DNA from: Microbacterium sp. 5K110
GTDB taxonomy: Bacteria > Actinomycetota > Actinomycetes > Actinomycetales > Microbacteriaceae
Direction: 5' to 3'
Assembly (NCBI RefSeq): GCF_005774735.1
Contig: NZ_VBUM01000004.1
Coordinates: 1 to 64,000 of the forward strand
Length of the DNA: 64,000 nucleotides
The notes under the pieces are model-generated. The model was not told where the DNA came from and did no database searches. It saw only the letters and a list, made by a program, of their open reading frames with translations. The position numbers and the translations under genes are program-made. Positions 38,970 to 46,055 of the stretch are shown here, one piece after another. Position 1 is the stretch's first letter, and each line of letters opens with the position of its first letter.

Positions 38970-39202
38970 TGGCTACCTACCTCACGACGGCGGAGGCCGC
39001 GAAGACAGCACGGAAGCACCCCGTCACGGTCCGCAAAGCGCTCGAGAGCGGTGAGCTGCACGGCTCGCAGCGAAGCGTGGGAGGTCGATGGACGATCCGC
39101 GAGGACTGTCTCGAGGCGTTCATTGAGGGGCGCCCCTGTGAGCACAAGGCGCGGGGCAAGCGATCGAACGTCACGCCCATTGCGGGCCGGGTGGCATCAT
39201 GA
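38969..39202 (+). CDS. xis: Excisionase-like/MerR-type HTH protein
   Basis: A 77-residue winged-helix protein with the excisionase-type pattern YLTTAEAAKTARKHPVTVRK followed by GGRWTIREDCLEAFI. It probably directs the integrase to excise and may also repress transcription. It overlaps the Cro-like gene by one base. The 191 bp after it (39203-39393) hold no gene I can support. Confidence 0.8.
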   Translation: MATYLTTAEAAKTARKHPVTVRKALESGELHGSQRSVGGRWTIREDCLEAFIEGRPCEHKARGKRSNVTPIAGRVAS

Positions 39203-39393
39203 CCGATCGCGACGCGGGATGCTGTCAGGCGGCGTCAGTCCGTGACGCCTGGCGCGCTGAGCGCGATGCGTTCAACGGCGGCAGCGAGAGCCGCACCAGC
39301 TCGCTCGACGCGCGATTCCCAATCGTCTCGGGAGACATCCTCGTGGGCACTCACGAGGCCGACCCTACTGCCGTGCGGGAGTTCGAGCTTCGT

Positions 39394-40005
39394 CTAGCTG
39401 ATGAATATCTTGAGCGTCTGTTGGCGTGGGTTCCCGATCTCGCTGAACCAGCGGATGTCGAAGGCTACCGAGATGCCGAACTGGGTGGGAGGGCGGAACA
39501 TCCGGTCGGCTCGGGCTTGTCGGATCGCGAGGTCTTCAATGAGCGCGTGATCCTGCCGCTGTTGCGGCAGCTCCGGGAACACGATGACAAAGCTCTCCAG
39601 ACGGGCTATGCGTCCGTTCGGGGTTACCACCTCCTCGACTTCGTCTCGTTTGACGAGGACGGTCGTGTTCACTGCGACATCGCGGCCGTGGTTGGTGACG
39701 GTGACGATGGACGTCTCCTGATCCCACTTCGCGCGCCATTCGACGTGCGATGGGTCGCGCTGCTTCGCGGCCTCGTGGACGGCGATCGAGTTCGCTTCCT
39801 CACTGAGTTTGTTCGCGTGCTCGGCAATGTCGTTTGCTTCGCGGGCCTTCCCGAGCGCCTCCGCGGCGAGGTCGTTCGCGGCCTTCGCGAACTTGTTGGC
39901 CTGCTTCGTGCGGCGATTCGCGACGCTCGCAACGACCAGACCGCCGATACCGGTGGCAGCGCCAACGGCAGCGGCGATCGCTTCGACCCCTGACCACTCA
40001 TCCAT
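39394..40005 (-). CDS. Leftward membrane-anchored coiled-coil protein (candidate lysogenic accessory gene)
   Basis: A 203-residue protein. An N-terminal hydrophobic helix (about residues 7-27, VEAIAAAVGAATGIGGLVVA) is followed by a long charged coiled coil (KAANDLAAEALGKAREANDI) and a C-terminal beta-rich domain (SIVTVTNHGRDVAVNTTVLV). It is transcribed against the early operon. Third-position GC is high in this frame and low in the opposite frame, which supports the leftward gene. No family is recognised; placement near the switch suggests expression in the lysogen. The start could also be at 40083. Confidence 0.65.
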   Translation of the reverse strand: MDEWSGVEAIAAAVGAATGIGGLVVASVANRRTKQANKFAKAANDLAAEALGKAREANDIAEHANKLSEEANSIAVHEAAKQRDPSHVEWRAKWDQETSIVTVTNHGRDVAVNTTVLVKRDEVEEVVTPNGRIARLESFVIVFPELPQQRQDHALIEDLAIRQARADRMFRPPTQFGISVAFDIRWFSEIGNPRQQTLKIFIS

Positions 40006-40068
40006 AACCCCGGAGCGTACAGGCGGCTCCGAGGTCACTTCGATCGACACCCGACTGAAGGGCACATC

Positions 40069-40401
40069 ATGACGGTTCAGCATTCCAACCCTGTTCGTTC
40101 CATCTTCGACGCCGACGCGGCAGTGACGGGCGCCGTCGATCGCGGCGCTGTCTTCCTCGACGAGGGCGGGAAGCCTCGCGCGGAGGCGATCGTGGTCCCC
40201 GCGCGGTTCGCGGGCGGCCCGTTCGTCGTCGATACGACGACGAACGGCGCGGCGGGCACGTCACACCGCGTCGTCAACCTCGAGGTGCCCGGCCTCGGCG
40301 ACATCGATCTCTTCCCGCACGAGGCGGTCGACCTCGCCCGCGCCTTGCTCTCGCGTGTGCGGTTCGCGCAGGAGTTCAGTGGTTCGGGGGACGCGGCGTG
40401 A
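40069..40401 (+). CDS. Phage early protein of unknown function
   Basis: A 110-residue soluble protein with no recognised family, starting at ATG 40069. It is the first gene of a long run of overlapping early genes and overlaps the next gene by 4 nt (GTGA). Features are a beta-rich N-terminus and the helix VDLARALLSRVRFAQEF. Confidence 0.65.
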   Translation: MTVQHSNPVRSIFDADAAVTGAVDRGAVFLDEGGKPRAEAIVVPARFAGGPFVVDTTTNGAAGTSHRVVNLEVPGLGDIDLFPHEAVDLARALLSRVRFAQEFSGSGDAA

Positions 40402-40709
40402 CTGCCGAGGACCGGCGTCGGCCGTCGCCGCCGCCGTCCCCGCGGCAGGTGATCACTGACGCCCGCGAGCGGATCGAGCTGGCATCCCGCAACGGGGGCG
40501 AGGCGGAGCTGCGGGAGGTGCAGCAGACCATGGCGCGTCTGACGGTGCACTCGCTCGCTGGCCGTGATCCTGGCCCCGCGTACGACTATGCGCTGGTCTC
40601 CGCCGAGGCGGAGGACGCGCTACGTCTGGCGATCGCGAAGCGGGTCTACCCGCGCGCTGTCGGGCGAAAGTCCTGGCGTCAGCCCGAGCCCGCGAGGGCG
40701 GTGTCATGA
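40398..40709 (+). CDS. Phage early protein of unknown function
   Basis: A 103-residue protein with a Pro/Arg-rich N-terminus and a helical middle (QVITDARERIELASRNGGE). It is coupled by GTGA at its start and ATGA at its end. No family is recognised. Confidence 0.6.
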   Translation: MTAEDRRRPSPPPSPRQVITDARERIELASRNGGEAELREVQQTMARLTVHSLAGRDPGPAYDYALVSAEAEDALRLAIAKRVYPRAVGRKSWRQPEPARAVS

Positions 40710-40918
40710 GCGACACCATGCGCACGGTCGCCGTACCTGGCAAGCCCATCCACTACGCCCGGGAGAACGCGCGAGTCCGGGTCGAGCGGCTGGAGCGGGT
40801 CGCCCGCGCTGGCCGTGACGCGAAGCGACTCGAGCGCGCTGAGCGGTACACCGAGCGGCGTGAGCTTCGCCGCCCCGCCGACGTCGTCGACAGCTTCCTG
40901 GCCGTCGAGGTCGGCTGA
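40706..40918 (+). CDS. Small basic helical phage protein
   Basis: A 70-residue, Arg/Glu-rich, probably coiled-coil protein (VRVERLERVARAGRDAKRLE). No family is recognised. ATG 40706 overlaps the previous stop. Confidence 0.6.
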   Translation: MSDTMRTVAVPGKPIHYARENARVRVERLERVARAGRDAKRLERAERYTERRELRRPADVVDSFLAVEVG

Positions 40919-40995
40919 CCAAATCCCCGAGGCGCATCCTCCCGGCACATGGCCGGTGTCCTGCGCTGCCCACCTATCGACTTGAGGAGTCGACC

Positions 40996-41136
40996 GTGAA
41001 CCCCGATCCGATCGTCATGGAGTACATCACCCGACGAATGGCGGAAGCGAGAGCCGCTCGCGCCGCCCGTCAGGAGCAATTGCATCGCGCGGCTGTGGCC
41101 CGCCGTCGCAGGTCGAAGCGGGGTGGGAAGCGATGA
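40996..41136 (+). CDS. Very small basic phage protein
   Basis: A 46-residue protein from GTG 40996, with TTGAGGAG upstream. It is Arg/Ala-rich (YITRRMAEARAARAARQEQL) and ends RRRRSKRGGKR, so nucleic-acid binding is possible. Its stop overlaps the next ATG (ATGA), which supports translation. Confidence 0.6.
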   Translation: MNPDPIVMEYITRRMAEARAARAARQEQLHRAAVARRRRSKRGGKR

Positions 41137-41381
41137 GCACGACGCTGGTTGCCGCGGAGTCGCTCAGCACCGCCGACGTCGCGCGAGCGTTCGGTGTGCT
41201 CGAGATCGCCGTCAGCCTGCCCGCCTCGCTGTTCGCGCTCTACGCGCAGCATGACCCGCTCCCGCTGCTGGTGAGCACCCCCTGCCCCGCGTGCGATACC
41301 GGGGTTCGGACGTTCGATCTCGAGTCGCGCCTGTTCGGATGCCTCGTCTGCGAGTACGCGAGCGATGAGAGGGACGCATGA
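41133..41381 (+). CDS. Small phage protein with zinc-ribbon-like cysteines
   Basis: An 82-residue protein with CPACDTG and CLVCEYA, two CxxC pairs that could bind zinc, after a helical N-terminal half. The function is unknown. It is coupled at both ends by ATGA overlaps. Confidence 0.65.
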   Translation: MSTTLVAAESLSTADVARAFGVLEIAVSLPASLFALYAQHDPLPLLVSTPCPACDTGVRTFDLESRLFGCLVCEYASDERDA

Positions 41382-41602
41382 GCACGCCGCCGACGGGCCG
41401 CACGTATGGCGACCGCGAGCAGACGCCTGTCCCGCACCCGGCGAACCGGTGCCCGACGACCGCGACGGAGGACCGTCCTCACGCGCCGCATTCCACGCTG
41501 ACGCACGCGTGCAAGGTCGAGGTCGGCCACGAGGGCGATCACCGCTGCGTGTGCGGGAAGACGTGGCCGCCGCTCGTCGGCGCGAGGGGAGCGACGGCAT
41601 GA
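41378..41602 (+). CDS. Small Cys/His-rich phage protein
   Basis: A 74-residue protein whose C-terminal half has HACKVEVGHEGDHRCVCGKTW, a pattern seen in many actinophage early proteins and possibly metal-binding. ATG 41378 overlaps the previous stop. Confidence 0.6.
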   Translation: MSTPPTGRTYGDREQTPVPHPANRCPTTATEDRPHAPHSTLTHACKVEVGHEGDHRCVCGKTWPPLVGARGATA

Positions 41603-41700
41603 CCCCTGAGGACTACATCCCGTGGCAGGTGGGCCTCCCGCTGGCCGCCGTGCTGTGGGTTGTCGTGATCGGCATGTGGCGGGGCTGGTGGGGACGGTGA
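41599..41700 (+). CDS. 33-residue single-pass membrane peptide
   Basis: ATG 41599 to the stop at 41698-41700. One hydrophobic helix (VGLPLAAVLWVVVIGMWRGW) makes up most of it. ATGA and GTGA overlaps with both neighbours indicate that it is translated despite its size. Confidence 0.55.
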   Translation: MTPEDYIPWQVGLPLAAVLWVVVIGMWRGWWGR

Positions 41701-42584
41701 CCGAGTATCAGGGTGCTGTCCTCGGGCTCGACGAGGAGACGTATCACGCACACCCGGCGCTGTCGTCGACCGGCGCCCGGCAGTTGCTCGAGGCACCCGC
41801 CCGGTTCGAGCACGCTCAGTCGCAGCCGCGCGCGCCGCGGAAGGCGTTCGACGTCGGCACGCTGGCGCATTCGAAGGTGCTCGGTGTCGGCGCGGGCGTG
41901 GCCGTCTACCCGGACGGTGCCGGCGACCACGTGTTCGCTGACCCGGAAACGGGGGAGGAGTTCGACAACGTGCTCGCGTCGAACGGGGCTGCATCGACGA
42001 AGCTCGCGAAGTCGTTCGAGGTGTGGGCACGCACGCAAGGGTTGGTGCCGCTCAAGCGCGCCGAGGCCGACGAGGTCAACGCTATGGCGGAGGCGGTGCT
42101 GTCGCACCCGACCGCGCGTGTCCTGCTCGAGCAGGCGGGGCATCCCGAGGTGTCCGTGTTCGGCACCGACCCGGCGACGGGCGTCGAGTGCCGCGCCCGG
42201 TTCGACTTCCTCGGCCGGGTCGGCGTCGACCTCAAGACGTTCTACGGGGCGGCGACGCCGGTCAAGTTCGCGAAGACCGTCGCCGACCACGGATACCACG
42301 TGCAGAGCGCGCACTACGAGGACACCCTGTCCTTCATCGGCGAGCAGATCGACGCGTTCGCGTTCATCGTCGTCGAGAAAGACCCCCCGTATCTCGTCGC
42401 CGTGTTCGTCCTCGACGACGACTACCGCGAGATCGGCGCCGCCCGCGCCAAGCGCGCCCGCGAGCTGTTCGCGGCATCCCGGGATTCGGGCGTGTGGCCC
42501 GGCTACCCGTCCCAGATCCAGATCGCGCGCCCGCCGCAGTGGGCCGTCCACGACCACATCGACGCCACGGAGGCCGAACGATGA
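41697..42584 (+). CDS. PD-(D/E)XK exonuclease (RecE/Cas4-like)
   Basis: A 295-residue nuclease of the RecE-C-terminal/DUF3799 type. The N-terminus has YHAHPALSSTGARQLLEAPA (typical of this family), followed by FDVGTLAHSKVLG. The catalytic core is CRARFDFLGRVGVDLKTF (D...DxK) with later YHVQSAHYEDTL. It probably resects double-stranded ends for phage recombination, together with the following gene. The start is GTG 41697, overlapping the previous stop. Confidence 0.85.
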   Translation: MTEYQGAVLGLDEETYHAHPALSSTGARQLLEAPARFEHAQSQPRAPRKAFDVGTLAHSKVLGVGAGVAVYPDGAGDHVFADPETGEEFDNVLASNGAASTKLAKSFEVWARTQGLVPLKRAEADEVNAMAEAVLSHPTARVLLEQAGHPEVSVFGTDPATGVECRARFDFLGRVGVDLKTFYGAATPVKFAKTVADHGYHVQSAHYEDTLSFIGEQIDAFAFIVVEKDPPYLVAVFVLDDDYREIGAARAKRARELFAASRDSGVWPGYPSQIQIARPPQWAVHDHIDATEAER

Positions 42585-43354
42585 CCGACGTTCTGCTGCC
42601 TACCGACGAGAAGCCGTCGCGCATCCATAGGCCCGCCGCGGCCCCGGTGCCGCTCCCGGTCGACGACGTCGCGCAGACGCTCGCCGAGTACACGCGCTAC
42701 GCCCTGTCGACCGGCGCTCGCCTCGAGATCGATCCGGTGGAGTTCACCGCCGACGGTGAGGTGTGGGTGCCGCTGTGGCTCCGCGCCGAGCACCCGGAGG
42801 CGGCGCGCGCCACGGTCCGACGCGACGGCATCCCGACGGTGGTCTACCGGCGATGGGCGGAGGCGCTACCCGGCCCGCTGGTTACGACGACCGACGGTCG
42901 TCTGTGGCGCGACATCTGGGAGGCGAACCCGACCGAGCGTCTCGAGTCCTACGTGCTCCGCGCAGCGCTCGCGCGCGCGTTCGCTGACGTCATCGGCGAC
43001 CGGCCCGAACCGGGCAAGCCGGTTGCACGGCCCGTCGAGCGCAAGTCGGAAGAGTTCATGGCAGACCCGCCCATCCCCGAGTTCGAGCGGCTGGCGGACG
43101 AGATCCTCGCCCGATACGAGGCAGCAGAATCGCCTATCGCGTCGATCGCGGCGTACCCGCAGGAGGCGGCCGTGATGCCGACGACTCGCGTCGAGTCCCG
43201 TCCTGGCCCCACGTCGTCGGCGTCGCGTCCTGCCGTCGTGCCTCGACCTCCGGCGCCGAACGTTCCGCACCTGGAGAACGTCAAGCCGGTGTCGCGGAAG
43301 GCGAAGTCTCGCGGCGATCGGGACAGCGGTCGGCGCGGGGGTGGCCGGTGGTGA
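42581..43354 (+). CDS. Unknown phage protein, possible RecT-like annealase
   Basis: A 257-residue protein directly after the RecE-like nuclease. The stretch RLWRDIWEANPTERLESYVL followed by RAALARAFADVIGD resembles the RecT/Red-beta core pattern (W...P..ML...A...A.R.AF). The N-terminus is shorter than usual and the C-terminal 90 residues are Pro/Arg-rich and disordered. The position favours a recombination partner, but the family match is weak by eye. Confidence 0.6.
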   Translation: MTDVLLPTDEKPSRIHRPAAAPVPLPVDDVAQTLAEYTRYALSTGARLEIDPVEFTADGEVWVPLWLRAEHPEAARATVRRDGIPTVVYRRWAEALPGPLVTTTDGRLWRDIWEANPTERLESYVLRAALARAFADVIGDRPEPGKPVARPVERKSEEFMADPPIPEFERLADEILARYEAAESPIASIAAYPQEAAVMPTTRVESRPGPTSSASRPAVVPRPPAPNVPHLENVKPVSRKAKSRGDRDSGRRGGGRW

Positions 43355-43557
43355 CGGTGCGCGCCTCGGAGGAGGCAATGGCTCCGGTGCTCGCGCTCGG
43401 CGACATCCTGACGGTGTGCCGTCGCTGCGGCGTTCCTCGCCGTGAGCATCCGGTCTGGCAGGACGCGGGTCACGCCTACGTCGGTCTGACGCAGCGCGAA
43501 GCCGAGGCGCTCGTGCAGGAGTCCTCTGGGGGTGAGCTGTCGTGGCCCGCGCAGTGA
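43351..43557 (+). CDS. Small phage protein with CxxC motif
   Basis: A 68-residue protein containing ILTVCRRCGVPRREHPVW, a possible half zinc finger. GTG 43351 overlaps the preceding stop (GTGA). The function is unknown. Confidence 0.6.
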   Translation: MTVRASEEAMAPVLALGDILTVCRRCGVPRREHPVWQDAGHAYVGLTQREAEALVQESSGGELSWPAQ

Positions 43558-44048
43558 AGCACCGTACGGGTGCGGGTGCGGCGATCAACCCCGACCACGT
43601 CGTGATGCACCGGGCGATCGTGGTCGGCGTCGCGGTCACCCTGCTCGCGGCGGTGATGACGTCGTGGCACGGTCTGTCGCTGATCGCGGAATGGCAGGGG
43701 CTCCCTGAGCCGATGCGGTGGCTGACGCCCGTGATGGTGGATGTCCCGCTCGTGGTGCTGACGGCGGCGCGTGGGGCGCTTGCGAAGCGTGGCATCCGTG
43801 CTCGCGGGATGCTCGCCGGGATCGTCGCGCTGACCGTGTTCTCGTCGGCCGCGAACGTCGCTCACACCATCGCCGGGGCAGACCTGGCATCCGTTCCCCT
43901 CTGGGGTGGTGCGGTGACGAACGGTCTGGCGCCGTGGCTCATCCTCGCGATGACGGAAGTCCTGTGGCTCGTGGTGACGCGTCACCCGGCCCCGCCCCGA
44001 CCGCCCGCGAAACCGCGGCCGAAGCGACCGAAGGGGGCGGGCTCGTGA
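43542..44048 (+). CDS. DUF2637-type membrane protein
   Basis: A 168-residue protein with four hydrophobic helices (for example AIVVGVAVTLLAAVMTSWHG and PLVVLTAARGALAKRG) and a basic, Pro-rich cytosolic tail ending PRPKRPKGAGS. DUF2637 proteins are common on actinobacterial plasmids and phages and are associated with transfer or partition functions, but their role is unproven. The start is GTG 43542, overlapping the previous gene by 16 nt. Confidence 0.75.
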   Translation: MARAVKHRTGAGAAINPDHVVMHRAIVVGVAVTLLAAVMTSWHGLSLIAEWQGLPEPMRWLTPVMVDVPLVVLTAARGALAKRGIRARGMLAGIVALTVFSSAANVAHTIAGADLASVPLWGGAVTNGLAPWLILAMTEVLWLVVTRHPAPPRPPAKPRPKRPKGAGS

Positions 44049-44212
44049 TCGTCCTCCTCATCGCGGCGCTGCTGCTGACCGCGGCCGCGGCCTACGGGTT
44101 CGCTCACGCGCTCGCCCGCGGAGCATGGTCTGGCGTCGTCATCTTCCTCACAGCGTTCGCATTCGCGTCGCTGCTCGTCATCGCACTCACCCGAGAGGTC
44201 ATTACGTCATGA
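44045..44212 (+). CDS. 55-residue membrane protein
   Basis: GTG 44045 overlaps the DUF2637 stop. Two hydrophobic segments (MIVLLIAALLLTAAAAYGF and SGVVIFLTAFAFASLLVIAL) suggest a small two-pass membrane protein. It probably acts with the preceding membrane protein. Confidence 0.6.
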   Translation: MIVLLIAALLLTAAAAYGFAHALARGAWSGVVIFLTAFAFASLLVIALTREVITS

Positions 44213-44628
44213 GCGTGAAGGAGCAGATGGGGTACGCCCTCGCGTGTGACTTCCCGGGCTGCTCGGTCCAGACTCGCGACCTCGGCGACTACGGGTTCTG
44301 GGGCGACATCGGCTCGGCGGTCGACGAGTGGACCGACCACGACGGGTACTCGGGTGATCTCGGCGACTTCTGCTACGAACACACGGTCTGGTCCGACGAG
44401 GAGGACGAGGAGTCCGACGGCGAGCGGGTGCCGATGCAGCACACGCTCGAGAACCTGTTCGCCCTGGCCGAGCGGCGTGTGCGGGAACGGATTGACGTGT
44501 GCACGCGCAGCGCGCTGCTGAGGCACGAGCGCCGCTGCGCGGACATGGCGCAGCGGGACGCGAACCGCCGAAGCTACGCAGAGCGTTCGCTGCGCGACTT
44601 AGCTGAGCGTCTGGCGGCGCTCCCGTGA
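44209..44628 (+). CDS. Acidic phage protein of unknown function
   Basis: A 139-residue protein with an acidic middle (WSDEEDEESDGE) and a helical, Arg-rich C-terminus. Cysteines in CDFPGCSV and FCYEHT may bind metal. No family is recognised. ATG 44209 overlaps the previous stop. Confidence 0.65.
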   Translation: MSVKEQMGYALACDFPGCSVQTRDLGDYGFWGDIGSAVDEWTDHDGYSGDLGDFCYEHTVWSDEEDEESDGERVPMQHTLENLFALAERRVRERIDVCTRSALLRHERRCADMAQRDANRRSYAERSLRDLAERLAALP

Positions 44629-45053
44629 CCGGCCCGGGGGAGTTCAAACCGGCGACGGTGGAGCTGATCTGGGAGCGCGACGAAGGGCGGTGCGCGCTCT
44701 GCGGCGTGGGGCTCCACTACCTGCTGCGGGGCGACCTGTGGTCGGCGCATCACCGTGAGGATCGGGGTATGGGCGGCGTGAAGCGCGCCCGGCACGGGCG
44801 GGTACAGCCTCGCGCCTACCTCGCTCTCGCGGCGAACGGTGTCGCGCTGTGCGGCTCGGGAACGACCGGATGCCACGGAGACGTGACCCGCGAGAAGGTG
44901 CCCGCTCATTACGGGTTCACCGTCTCGCGGATCGGTATCCGCCGCCCGGTGGACGTCCCTATCCGGCACTACCTGCACGGGTGGGTGCTCCTGGACAACG
45001 ACGGCGGGTTCTCGCCTGTCGAGGAGCCTGACGCGAGGGAGCTTGCCGCGTGA
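44625..45053 (+). CDS. HNH endonuclease (early region)
   Basis: A 142-residue HNH-type nuclease. CALCGVGLHYLL provides the first CxxC, WSAHHREDRGMGG the catalytic histidine pair, and LALAANGVALCGSGTTGCHG the asparagine and second zinc site. The start is GTG 44625. This nuclease is distinct from the HNH gene near the terminase. Confidence 0.8.
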   Translation: MTGPGEFKPATVELIWERDEGRCALCGVGLHYLLRGDLWSAHHREDRGMGGVKRARHGRVQPRAYLALAANGVALCGSGTTGCHGDVTREKVPAHYGFTVSRIGIRRPVDVPIRHYLHGWVLLDNDGGFSPVEEPDARELAA

Positions 45054-45454
45054 ACGGCTCAGGCGAGGTGGGGGTGTTCAACCCTCAGGCGGGCGATGCG
45101 CGACGCGAGGTCGGCGGCGGCCGTGGTGTCGCCGTAGCTGCTGGCGACGCTCAGGTGGTACTCGAGCCCGGCAAGATCTCGGGCGGGGTCGACGGGCTGG
45201 CTGCGGATGGTGTCCCCGTTGGGGGTGGCGGCTTCGATCACGGCGGTGAGCTTACGGCCGCGGTCAGCTCAAAAAGCGCTCGTGCTCGGCTGGTTGAGGT
45301 TGACGGAGTTGTCATCTATCTCTGCCTGGCGTCGGCGTCGACTCTGGCGGCGTTCGAGGGTAACAGGCTGGCGATGCTCGTCGCGGCTTCGTGGGCGTTC
45401 GACGTGCTGTTCGCGGTGGCTCGGCGCAACATTCGGCGGGTGAGGCGTGCGTGA
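45050..45454 (+). CDS. Phage protein with C-terminal membrane segment, start uncertain
   Basis: A 134-residue frame from GTG 45050, overlapping the previous stop. The C-terminal third (VVIYLCLASASTLAAFEGNR then LAMLVAASWAFDVLFAV) looks like a real membrane protein. Residues 1-65 are low-complexity Gly/Ala/Val and look like the shadow of the opposite-strand frame at 45059-45241. There is no alternative start codon in the frame before 45373, so either the whole frame is used or the arrangement is more complex. Confidence 0.45.
   Translation: MNGSGEVGVFNPQAGDARREVGGGRGVAVAAGDAQVVLEPGKISGGVDGLAADGVPVGGGGFDHGGELTAAVSSKSARARLVEVDGVVIYLCLASASTLAAFEGNRLAMLVAASWAFDVLFAVARRNIRRVRRA
45059..45241 (-). 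CDS. Possible leftward 60-residue gene
   Basis: Minus-strand frame encoding a plausible small helical protein (PVDPARDLAGLEYHLSVASS, then AADLASRIARLRVEHPHLA) with very high third-position GC. It is antisense to the N-terminal part of the frame at 45050. It would be a lone leftward gene inside the rightward operon. Confidence 0.35.
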   Translation of the reverse strand: MIEAATPNGDTIRSQPVDPARDLAGLEYHLSVASSYGDTTAAADLASRIARLRVEHPHLA

Positions 45455-45750
45455 GCCGGCTTATTGGGGAGGCGTTCGCCGAGTGGCGGGAGTGTCGAGC
45501 GGCGTTCGACGAGGTGCTCGAGGCGGCGTATTCGCGCGCGGAGGAGGCGACGAACGGCGCGCTGCTGAACGCGCGAGGGCGCGAAGCACGGGTGAAGCCT
45601 CGGTCGATCTTCTACGGGCCGCAGGTGCGGGCGCTCGCGTACGCGTCGCCGGAGCTGCTCGAGCATTGGGAGGAGCACCCTCGGGTGACGTACGCCGAGT
45701 TCGAGCGGCAGTGGGTTGCGGCGCGGGAGGCGGAGCGGTGGGCATCGTGA
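45451..45750 (+). CDS. Phage early protein of unknown function
   Basis: A 99-residue helical, charged protein (LIGEAFAEWRECRAAFDEVL). No family is recognised. GTG 45451 and its stop both take part in 4-nt overlaps. Confidence 0.65.
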   Translation: MSRLIGEAFAEWRECRAAFDEVLEAAYSRAEEATNGALLNARGREARVKPRSIFYGPQVRALAYASPELLEHWEEHPRVTYAEFERQWVAAREAERWAS

Positions 45751-46055
45751 GCGGATGCCAGTACGGGTGCTGCACGGCGGAGGTCGCGGCGCTCCCCGAC
45801 GGCGGGTGGAAGAACACCGACAAGGGGTGGGTGATCGACGATCGCCGGGCGGAGCACCTGCGGCGGGAGTGGGCGGCGACGTCCGCGCGCATCGACCGGA
45901 TGCAGGCCGACTACCCGAAGTGCAAGGGATGCGGTCAGTCGGCGCTCGCGCTCGACGCGGCCGGGCTGTGCTCGAAGGTGACCGAATCGCACCGCACGTA
46001 CCGGGCGCGGCTGGGGTTGTCTCCGGTCCCCGCGGGTCGAGGGGGTCGGCGATGA
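45747..46055 (+). CDS. Cys-rich phage protein, probable zinc binder
   Basis: A 102-residue protein with CQYGCC at the N-terminus and YPKCKGCGQSA further on. The second half has a KVTESHRTYRARLGLSP tail. The function is unknown. GTG 45747 is in a GTGA overlap; GTG 45738 is an alternative. Confidence 0.65.
   Translation: MSGCQYGCCTAEVAALPDGGWKNTDKGWVIDDRRAEHLRREWAATSARIDRMQADYPKCKGCGQSALALDAAGLCSKVTESHRTYRARLGLSPVPAGRGGRR

Noticed and set aside
39199-39993. Rightward 264-residue frame after the excisionase-like gene, starting with an ATGA overlap
   Set aside because: From about 39394 onward its third positions are AT-rich while the leftward frame has high third-position GC, so the leftward gene is the better coding candidate. 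The first 190 bp of the frame remain unresolved.
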